From a virus, in the IMG/VR virus record IMGVR_UViG_3300028025_001264, positions 1-20,300 of that record: a DNA stretch of 20,300 nucleotides; one strand, 5' to 3'. Below, piece by piece: positions 7,406 through 12,797 of this stretch. Within the stretch, counting starts at the first letter, position 1, and each line of letters opens with the position of its first letter. The notes beneath the pieces were generated by a model. That model was not told where the DNA came from. It ran no database searches and worked only from the letters and a program-made list of their open reading frames with translations. A program made the position numbers and the translations under genes.

Positions 7406-7545
7406 TTGCTCCCCTTAACTACTTCTTTTGTTTTCGGGTCAAGCCGAACCTTTTCAGTTCCGTCTTTGCGAAGAATTACAACTAAGCCATCCCGCATAAT
7501 TGACTTATTAAATCCGTCGTGACGTTTGCGTTGACCCGATGACAT
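7402..7545 (-). CDS. 47-residue basic protein
   Basis: A short frame that is easily missed. It starts at ATG 7545, overlapping the upstream stop as TAATG, and ends with TGA at 7404-7402, overlapping the next ATG as ATGA. The product begins MSSGQRKRHDGFNKSIMRDG, continues with the beta-type stretch LVVILRKDGTEKVRLD and ends PKTKEVVKGSK. It is basic and has no cysteine. The frame exactly fills the gap between two accepted genes with coupled junctions at both ends, which is the main reason to call it. I do not recognise the family. Confidence 0.75.
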   Translation of the reverse strand: MSSGQRKRHDGFNKSIMRDGLVVILRKDGTEKVRLDPKTKEVVKGSK

Positions 7546-7733
7546 TACTTTCCTCGTCCTGCTTTTCTCATACCCTTAACCTTTAATAGGTTAGGGTTCT
7601 TTTTAATTGCTGCCTTGCTGGCTTTCCTCGCACCTGCAGCCAAGATTGCTCCAGCACGCTCCTGTGAGATACCTTGTTTTTTCGCAATTTGCTTCTGTGC
7701 TGCTTTGAAGCCCATCCCTTTTTTTGCTTTCAC
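7545..7733 (-). CDS. 62-residue lysine-rich helical protein (GFKAAQKQIAKKQG family)
   Basis: The protein starts at a GTG codon (7733-7731) that overlaps the preceding TGA as GTGA. About 15 of 62 residues are lysine. The central part, GFKAAQKQIAKKQGISQERA, followed by GAILAAGARKASKAA, looks like two or three short helices with a 'xxIAKKxGIS' turn. It recalls very small phage proteins of aquatic phages, where the helix pair ends in 'NPxLxxVKG' (here NPNLLKVKG). The helix-turn-helix-like spacing could bind DNA, but no recognised repressor motif is present. Overlap with the next ATG is TAATG. Function unknown. Confidence 0.8.
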   Translation of the reverse strand: MKAKKGMGFKAAQKQIAKKQGISQERAGAILAAGARKASKAAIKKNPNLLKVKGMRKAGRGK

Positions 7734-7930
7734 TTCTTTCCAACTTTCTTTACTCCAGCCTTTGTACGTGTCTCAGGAATAAACATACCTGGATATTTTT
7801 TTTCAAGCGCTGCTTTTGCAAGTGCTTCAACTTTAGCAATTTCTGCAGGAGTTAAAGATTTTTTATATGCATCAATTGCTGGTTTACCTTTTAATACAGT
7901 AGGCTTTGGTTTTGGTTTAGGAGTAGGCAT
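7730..7930 (-). CDS. 66-residue protein with PKPKPKP N-terminus
   Basis: A small basic protein whose first ten residues, MPTPKPKPKP, form a proline-lysine repeat like the flexible tails of some DNA-binding proteins. It continues with a predicted helical core (SLTPAEIAKVEALAKAALEK) and a basic end (TRTKAGVKKVGKK). Similar K/P tails occur in histone H1-like bacterial proteins, but the core is not one I recognise, so no function is assigned. It is coupled to the upstream gene by TAATG and to the downstream GTG start by GTGA. Confidence 0.75.
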   Translation of the reverse strand: MPTPKPKPKPTVLKGKPAIDAYKKSLTPAEIAKVEALAKAALEKKYPGMFIPETRTKAGVKKVGKK

Positions 7931-8079
7931 TACTTCTTCTTACCCATCTTCTTCATACCTTTTTTCATTTCCATCATCTTCTCAGATTTGGATTCCATCT
8001 TCTCACCCTTAGCATAGGCTTTAGCAGCAGCCTTACCCTTAGCGGTGTATGGGAACTTTTTCTTTCCTACTTTTGGCAT
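7930..8079 (-). CDS. 49-residue extremely lysine-rich protein
   Basis: A short frame filling the space between two other genes exactly, with TAATG junctions at both ends. The product starts MPKVGKKKFPYTAKGKAAAK. I count 18 lysines and 7 methionines in 49 residues. The opening MPKVGKKKFPYT is familiar from small phage proteins in aquatic genomes. The second half is a Met/Lys/Glu-rich helix ending GKKK. Such charge suggests binding to nucleic acid, perhaps packaged DNA, but nothing in the sequence proves that. Confidence 0.8.
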   Translation of the reverse strand: MPKVGKKKFPYTAKGKAAAKAYAKGEKMESKSEKMMEMKKGMKKMGKKK

Positions 8080-8387
8080 TATATTTGTCCAATCTCTTTC
8101 ATAACCTCTACGGTTTTAGGTGTTATGTCTTTTGCTTTAGGCATAGCATCTGCATTATACGCTTTACCTAAAATTTCGGAGGCTTTATGTGCCTGCTGGA
8201 TGTGTCGCATACTTGTGCCTGCTGGCTGTATACCCTGCGCTCTAGCATCCTTATATGCTTTTAATTCTGCATTCCATTTCTTATCTGGAATATCCCTCTT
8301 AGCATCTCCAGTATTCATCTGAAGACTTAAACCTTTACATCCAAAGCATCCATCAACTGGAGTTGGATGATGTTCCCAGTGTTTCAT
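8079..8387 (-). CDS. Conserved phage protein with GCFGCKG motif
   Basis: A 102-residue protein. The N-terminal part, HHPTPVDGCFGCKGLSLQMN, contains a C-x-x-C pair at residues 14 and 17 with nearby His residues, possibly a small metal site although only two cysteines are present. The rest is polar and helical, with RAQGIQPAGTSMRHIQQAHK and ASEILGKAYNADAMP. I recognise the combination HPTPV-GCFGCK-GLxLQ and GIQPAGTS from many environmental phage genomes, where it is unassigned. The ribosome binding site is AGGGGAT and the stop overlaps the next ATG as TAATG. It begins the coupled chain of eight small genes. Confidence 0.85.
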   Translation of the reverse strand: MKHWEHHPTPVDGCFGCKGLSLQMNTGDAKRDIPDKKWNAELKAYKDARAQGIQPAGTSMRHIQQAHKASEILGKAYNADAMPKAKDITPKTVEVMKEIGQI

Positions 8388-8394
8388 ATATCCC

Positions 8395-8664
8395 CTATAT
8401 AACTGTGAAGTTTGCTTCTGTTACTCCTATACCACCAGCAATTAATGCTGCTTTAGTAGCCTCACTTACTATGTGTGTATGGCCACCAATATAAAATTCA
8501 TCGTAGTTAGCCGTATCTTCATCTACTGGAAATCTTAATGTTGAATATGTACCGCCACTTTTGGCAACACTTACACCTCTATTAAGTTTGTAGAAATAAA
8601 ATAAACGGTGTCTACCCGCTGGTCCCTCTTCTACAACTGGAGTTGTAAATTTGTACTCTGCCAT
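8395..8664 (-). CDS. 89-residue head-region protein, function unknown
   Basis: A beta-rich small protein: MAEYKFTTPVVEEGPAGRHR, then LFYFYKLNRGVSVAKSGG, then YIGGHTHIVSEATKAALIA. Related small proteins lie next to capsid genes in other environmental phages and are annotated as hypothetical. It is the first gene after the capsid hairpin and has an excellent ribosome binding site (AAGGAG, 6 bases before ATG), which suggests substantial expression. A decoration or capsid-associated protein would fit the position and the beta-rich composition, but this is inference only. Confidence 0.75.
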   Translation of the reverse strand: MAEYKFTTPVVEEGPAGRHRLFYFYKLNRGVSVAKSGGTYSTLRFPVDEDTANYDEFYIGGHTHIVSEATKAALIAGGIGVTEANFTVI

Positions 8665-8688
8665 TATTCTCCTTAATGAACTTACTCC

Positions 8689-8716
8689 GTAGTAGGGATA
8701 TTGCTACCCCTACTAC
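8689..8716 (-). terminator. Hairpin after the capsid gene (possible attenuator or mRNA-stabilising stem)
   Basis: A perfect 9-bp inverted repeat, GTAGTAGGG at 8689-8697 and CCCTACTAC at 8708-8716, with a 10-base loop, lies 12 bases after the capsid stop in the transcribed direction. No U-run follows, so it does not look like a strong intrinsic terminator. It could reduce read-through into the less needed small genes, or protect the 3' end of the capsid message. Confidence 0.6.
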
Positions 8717-8728
8717 AGCGTCAATCAA

Positions 8729-9676
8729 CTAAGCGATTGAAGAACCTGATTCGATTCTGTATAGAGCCTCGTTGCGGTAGATAGCGAAACCTAGTACGCC
8801 ATACCAGCCCATTGGGCGATGACGCATCAAGCGGTCCACTACTGGTCCGATAACTGTGTGTGGCTCTTCAGCAACGGCTTCAGCCATTGCTTGCTGTCCT
8901 GCGATAATTGTGCGGTATACACGAGCAGATGAAGAACCATCTGTTGCGTTGTATAGACGTGGAGACTCTACGAAGTATGCACCTTCGTATGTTCCAATTT
9001 CTCCTGCCCAAATGCGGTCCTGTGAAGCACCGTATTGGTTAGGAAGTAGCCATCCTGCTGAACCTGTCTCAGCACGAAGGTCGTGGGATACCTCTGGGTG
9101 TAATCCAGCCCAGTATAATGAACCCTTACGGCCTACAGCCTTGTTAGCACGTAACTTCGCTACAGCCTTGCGGATGTTTGCTGAAGATAGTGTTGCTGCT
9201 GCTGTGATAGTTGCAGTTGATGTTGCTGTTGAACCTGAATAAATTACGTTTGAACCACCACGCAATGTTGTCATTGCTACGGAGTCAATAGAATCTGCCA
9301 AGTTGTAAGCGATAATGTTAGCAATTGCTGGGTCAACATCTGCTAATGAGAATAACTCAAGAGCACGTGTTACCAACACTGAGTTACCGTACTCGTTAAG
9401 AGTAATGGTTACTGATGTTGGTGTTGACATTGCCACTGCATCTGGGTCAGTTGTTTCTGTCAGAGCAGTAGTTGCTACAGATAGGTCAACGTAGCGTTGT
9501 AGAACTACAGTTGAACCTGGGATTGCTTGACGTGCTGGACGCTTATCTGCGACTGAACGAATTAGTGGTTCAGAGCGGAGAGCGAACTCTAGTAAACGGT
9601 CATAAGCCTTTTGTACTAGACCAGCAGCACCAGCGGTACCTCCAAGAGAATCAGAGGCTGTTGATACGTATGCCAT
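8729..9676 (-). CDS. Major capsid protein, N4-gp56 family
   Basis: A 315-residue protein matching the N4-gp56-type capsid layout. The N-terminal helix region is LVQKAYDRLLEFALRSEPLI. Next come a beta stretch with ALTETTDPDAVAMSTPTSVT, then TLNEYGNSVLVTRALELFSL, and helix NLADSIDSVAMTTLRGGSNV. The core contains SANIRKAVAKLRANKAVGRK followed by SLYWAGLHPEVSHDL. Near the end GPVVDRLMRHRPMGWYGVLG leads to FAIYRNEALYRIES. The length is in the family range. A perfect Shine-Dalgarno (GGAGGTGA) and a visibly higher G+C content than neighbours fit a very highly expressed gene. It follows a scaffold-like gene, the usual order. No obvious processed N-terminal delta domain is present. Confidence 0.88.
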   Translation of the reverse strand: MAYVSTASDSLGGTAGAAGLVQKAYDRLLEFALRSEPLIRSVADKRPARQAIPGSTVVLQRYVDLSVATTALTETTDPDAVAMSTPTSVTITLNEYGNSVLVTRALELFSLADVDPAIANIIAYNLADSIDSVAMTTLRGGSNVIYSGSTATSTATITAAATLSSANIRKAVAKLRANKAVGRKGSLYWAGLHPEVSHDLRAETGSAGWLLPNQYGASQDRIWAGEIGTYEGAYFVESPRLYNATDGSSSARVYRTIIAGQQAMAEAVAEEPHTVIGPVVDRLMRHRPMGWYGVLGFAIYRNEALYRIESGSSIA

Positions 9677-9678
9677 TT

Positions 9679-9694
9679 GTCACCTCCAAGTGAC
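9679..9694 (-). promoter_or_regulatory. Capsid gene ribosome binding site within a small hairpin
   Basis: In the transcribed direction, GTCAC and GTGAC (9690-9694 and 9679-9683) can pair around a 6-base loop, TTGGAG. The capsid Shine-Dalgarno GGAGGT overlaps the loop and the distal arm. The stem is only 5 bp, so it may merely present the site in a loop. It could also serve as a binding site for translational control; I cannot tell which. Confidence 0.35.
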
Positions 9695-9702
9695 TATGAG
9701 AA

Positions 9703-10176
9703 TTATTTTTGTGATTGAATAAGAGCAATTAACTCTTCGGCAGATTGAGCATTGTCAATCCTGGAGTTAAAGTCTTGTTCACGGTCTGGTGTAATAGCAC
9801 CTTGAGTAACGATATCTTGCTGGCGTAGTGCCGCAAGAGATACGTTATCGGCTGCATTAGACTGAGCAGGAACATTGATTCCAAATAAATCTGCGTTATC
9901 GTCAAGCCAGTTAGAAACTGTATCTTCGCTAACATCGTCTAAATCTTTTAGTACTAGTCTTGCTGCCTTAAGGTTTACACCCTTTTTTTCTAGGACTTCT
10001 TTGACGGTTCTCTCACGCTGCACCTTGGTTAAACCCTCAAGTTGCTCAGTAAGTTCCTTGATACGCTTTTCATCTGCACGTTTGGCTTTTCTTAGTTTCT
10101 TAACTAAGTCATCACCTTGCAGAGGTGTGTCGTTATCTTGGTCTTCGTCTTCGTCTTCCCAGTAATTGTTGCTCAT
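9703..10176 (-). CDS. Scaffold-like protein
   Basis: A 157-residue, highly charged protein. The first 20 residues are acidic (NNYWEDEDEDQDND). Residues about 24-75 are a likely coiled coil with heptad-like spacing (DDLVKKLRKAKRADEKRIKE, then LTEQLEGLTKV). The remainder is polar, with SLAALRQQDIV and a C-terminal helix EELIALIQSQK. An acidic or coiled-coil protein of this size immediately before the capsid gene is typical of phage scaffolding proteins, which guide procapsid assembly and then leave. A GTG at 10185 would give three more residues but sits inside the AAAGGG ribosome binding site. The ATG at 10176 has proper spacing and is preferred. Confidence 0.75.
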   Translation of the reverse strand: MSNNYWEDEDEDQDNDTPLQGDDLVKKLRKAKRADEKRIKELTEQLEGLTKVQRERTVKEVLEKKGVNLKAARLVLKDLDDVSEDTVSNWLDDNADLFGINVPAQSNAADNVSLAALRQQDIVTQGAITPDREQDFNSRIDNAQSAEELIALIQSQK

Positions 10177-10296
10177 AGCAACCACCCTTTCTATTCGTTG
10201 ATTAGTTCGCAGACCACAGTTCAGTTCGGGGAAACTGGCTGGCTTCTACTCCCAGACTTATACACCTCACGGGGCTGGTAGGTCCGTGTAGGGAAT
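10177..10296 (-). promoter_or_regulatory. 120-bp non-coding gap before the scaffold and capsid genes
   Basis: This is the longest non-coding stretch in the window, and every other gap is below 70 bp. In the transcribed direction it holds two small stems: CACGG/CCGTG (plus-strand arms 10268-10272 and 10284-10288, 11-base loop) and CAGTT/AACTG (10222-10226 and 10233-10237, 6-base loop). A TGTATAAG box (complement around 10257-10264) could be an extended -10 element, but no convincing -35 is seen at the right distance. The scaffold ribosome binding site AAAGGG ends the gap. A promoter or processing site for scaffold and capsid is plausible. Confidence 0.4.
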
Positions 10297-11550
10297 CTAT
10301 ATTTGTCCTGCTGGTTTTTGTGTTAGAGAGGCTCTACTTAAACCTGAGGCACCGCCAAAGGCAGCAATTTCTCTCTCTGCTAATTTCAATCTCTTACGCT
10401 GTGCAGAGGCTAAGCCTTTAAATGTTTCTGACTCTGCTTCTCCTTGATTATAAGTAATGCCTTCTTGTGCATATATCTCACCAAGTTTGCCAGCAGTAGG
10501 TAATACGCTTGCAATCGTTGCATAGCCTTTACGAGCAGTTGCTAAATCAATCCCGAATTTTGCTAAGTCTTCAGCAGTAGCCATACTAGTTACCAGACTT
10601 TGTGCTGCGGCTGCGCTACCAATTTCTGCTGCCTTAACCTTCTCTTCTAACTTAGGAAGATTCTGTGTTGGATTTAAGAAGTATCCAACAAGGTCAGTAT
10701 CTGCAATATCGTAGTAGGCTTTTAACTGAGTCTTAATTGCTGGGTCTGCATTCTTAACTCTAGTAACAGCCAAGTCAATTCTATCTTTAAACTCAGTAGC
10801 AGATACATCTCCACCAATTAGATTAGCCATTGTTGCCTGTCTAGTTGCACGGGTTGTACCAAAGTATGTTTCTTGACCATACGCCTTAAGTGTCTGACTA
10901 TAGGCATCTTCTATTGCAAGGTACTCTGCCTCTGATAATACATTTAGCCCAGCAGTCCTACGCTTTTCATTACCAGCAAATCTTGTTTTATATACTGGCT
11001 CTTGCTTTAATAATACGGCTGCTTGCTTAGGACCAATACCTTGTTTCATATAACTTTCAATTACTGGAACTAAACTCTCTAAACCGTAATCAGTAAAAGC
11101 ATCTTTTAGGAAAGCAAAGGCATCTGCTATTTCATCAGAGATTTGAGATTTATCTTCCTCTGGAATATTTATTGTTTTGCTATATTGCTCTACAAGTCCT
11201 TGTGCTGTTGCTAATTGTTGTTCAGTTAACGCTATATCGGCAGCCTTTGTTGTGTACTGAGCAGCACCTGCTATTGTAGTAGCAACCTTTTTACTTAATT
11301 CGTCAGGTGTTATTCCTGCAGCCTTTAATACTTCAGGTTTAGTTGGTGCCTTCTTAGCAATCCTTTGTGCAATTTCTGACATTGCTGAAAATTTAGGAGC
11401 GACATTCTTTGTAAAGTCAATATCGGCTGGACTTCCAAATGTAGCAAGTTTTGCCTGTGCTGCTGTTTGCTGTGCTTTAGCAGCGGCTAATTGCTTTGCT
11501 TGTTCTGCGGCTGCTGCTTTGGCTGCCGCTACTTCTGCTTTAGTTGCCAT
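10297..11550 (-). CDS. 417-residue alpha-helical head-side protein, function unknown
   Basis: The first about 40 residues are an Ala/Lys/Gln helix (EVAAAKAAAAEQAKQLAAAK), probably a coiled coil or flexible arm. The rest is mostly helical, for example LTEQQLATAQGLVEQYSKTI, AFAFLKDAFTDYGLESLVPV and RIDLAVTRVKNADPAIKTQL. The end is basic and disordered (SAQRKRLKLAEREIAAFGG, then ASLTQKPAGQI). I do not recognise a named family and see no catalytic motif. It is coupled to the 415-residue gene by TAATG and precedes the non-coding gap. With the giant gene and the 415-residue gene it forms a three-gene block, suggesting a shared role as internal virion or DNA-ejection proteins; this is inference from size, helicity and position. 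Confidence 0.75.
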   Translation of the reverse strand: MATKAEVAAAKAAAAEQAKQLAAAKAQQTAAQAKLATFGSPADIDFTKNVAPKFSAMSEIAQRIAKKAPTKPEVLKAAGITPDELSKKVATTIAGAAQYTTKAADIALTEQQLATAQGLVEQYSKTINIPEEDKSQISDEIADAFAFLKDAFTDYGLESLVPVIESYMKQGIGPKQAAVLLKQEPVYKTRFAGNEKRRTAGLNVLSEAEYLAIEDAYSQTLKAYGQETYFGTTRATRQATMANLIGGDVSATEFKDRIDLAVTRVKNADPAIKTQLKAYYDIADTDLVGYFLNPTQNLPKLEEKVKAAEIGSAAAAQSLVTSMATAEDLAKFGIDLATARKGYATIASVLPTAGKLGEIYAQEGITYNQGEAESETFKGLASAQRKRLKLAEREIAAFGGASGLSRASLTQKPAGQI

Positions 11551-12797
11551 TATGCCATCAATCCAAAACTCTGAAGAATGCTTGCAGCATAACCCGCTGC
11601 TTCTTCTCTAGCGTTTTTAGTCTTAGCCCACTCTGGTTCATTTCTTAACATAATCTCAAAATCTGTTAAAGTCATAACACCTGGCTTTCCATCATTAGAG
11701 AGGGCTTTTTGAATCCTCTTATCAAACACGTTAATTGACTGCGAAGGTATCTCGAGAATATTAGACATTGCAGATGCAAACTGGTCTGCCACTGAAGAAA
11801 CTGTTCCACCATTATCAATGATATTTGATATACTGGGATAGAAAGTTTTAGCCATATTCTTAATAGCCTGTTGTTGTGAATCTAACTTACCAGTGGTAAG
11901 GGTTCCACCCTCAACCATACCGTTCATTACCTGATTGAATGCCTCACGGTTAGAAAGGTTAATACCATACTGGGTTGCATATTCTTTTAATGTAGATACT
12001 GATTGACTTAATGCTCCAGTACCTTTGCCTATCTCTTCATCTGTTAAAGATGATACTGATTTTCTAAGCGTATTAAAAGCAATCTCTCTATAGTCAGAGT
12101 CTTCTAGTTTAGAACCACTTGTTACCTCTACGCCACCAACATCCTTGCGGGTTACTACGGCTAGTTTCTCTGCAGATTTAATCTGTTGAAAGAATAACTT
12201 CTTTTCTTCCTCAGTTGCTGGCCTATCTAGTAATTGCTGAGTATAATTGTTTATCATCTCAGCAGCATCTGCTTCTGTAGTTTCAGTTCTACTCTTGGTA
12301 GGACCACCAGCACCAGAAACGGTAGGACGGCTTGCTGCCCAGTCTGAGAATGGAGTTAACTTAGTGCTTTCATCTATAAGGAAAGAATCTACCTGCTCTA
12401 CAGATTGTGTAGCACCAGCCTTTAGAATTGCAGTAGTAAAGGCATTACTGTCTTTTGCTGCATAATCATTCTGGCTTAGGAAGTTTGACCTAACTAAATT
12501 ACTTCTAAGGGCTTCTAGTTTTTTACCAGGATTATCTTTCTTAATCTGAGCAACATATTTAGTTCCAGTTAGAACATCAAAGTTACCATCTGGATATACA
12601 TACAAAAAGTACTGAACAGTCTGGTCGCCTTCTTTTTTAACTAACTGACGATATTTACCATTCTGGTCAAAGGTAATTTGATATTCACCTTCAGGTCCAA
12701 AGAACCTATTTAAGTCTTGGTAATCTAAAGATGGACCACTACTTCCAGATGTTTGAGTATTGCGCCTGGATTCTCTGACGGTTTCTTGGTCGGCCAT
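11550..12797 (-). CDS. 415-residue head-side protein, function unknown
   Basis: Residues 1-30 are polar and disordered. A small beta segment follows (FFGPEGEYQITFDQNGKYRQ, then VQYFLYVYPDGNFDVLTGTK), then a helical body of about 300 residues with a Ser/Gly/Thr linker near 165 (SGAGGPTKSRTETTEAD). The last 30 residues (EPEWAKTKNAREEAAGYA, then a helix ending FGLMA) resemble the ends of large structural proteins in actinobacterial phages, where a 'W-x-x-T-x-N-A-R-E' phrase and a terminal Phe-Gly are common; I recall this but cannot verify it. TAATG overlaps occur at both junctions, with AGGAGGAA before the start. It is likely to work with the giant protein upstream. No enzyme motif is visible. 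Confidence 0.75.
   Translation of the reverse strand: MADQETVRESRRNTQTSGSSGPSLDYQDLNRFFGPEGEYQITFDQNGKYRQLVKKEGDQTVQYFLYVYPDGNFDVLTGTKYVAQIKKDNPGKKLEALRSNLVRSNFLSQNDYAAKDSNAFTTAILKAGATQSVEQVDSFLIDESTKLTPFSDWAASRPTVSGAGGPTKSRTETTEADAAEMINNYTQQLLDRPATEEEKKLFFQQIKSAEKLAVVTRKDVGGVEVTSGSKLEDSDYREIAFNTLRKSVSSLTDEEIGKGTGALSQSVSTLKEYATQYGINLSNREAFNQVMNGMVEGGTLTTGKLDSQQQAIKNMAKTFYPSISNIIDNGGTVSSVADQFASAMSNILEIPSQSINVFDKRIQKALSNDGKPGVMTLTDFEIMLRNEPEWAKTKNAREEAAGYAASILQSFGLMA

Noticed and set aside
8689-8716. Classical intrinsic terminator after the capsid gene.
   Set aside because: The stem is good but no run of U residues follows, so it is reported as a possible attenuator or stabilising hairpin only.
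8856-9242. Plus-strand open frame of 128 codons opposite the capsid gene.
   Set aside because: The minus-strand frame is a clear N4-gp56-type capsid protein; the antisense product is Cys/Ala/Arg-rich without family features.
10177-10185. GTG start at 10185 for the scaffold-like gene.
   Set aside because: It lies within the AAAGGG ribosome binding site, which is correctly spaced for the ATG at 10176.
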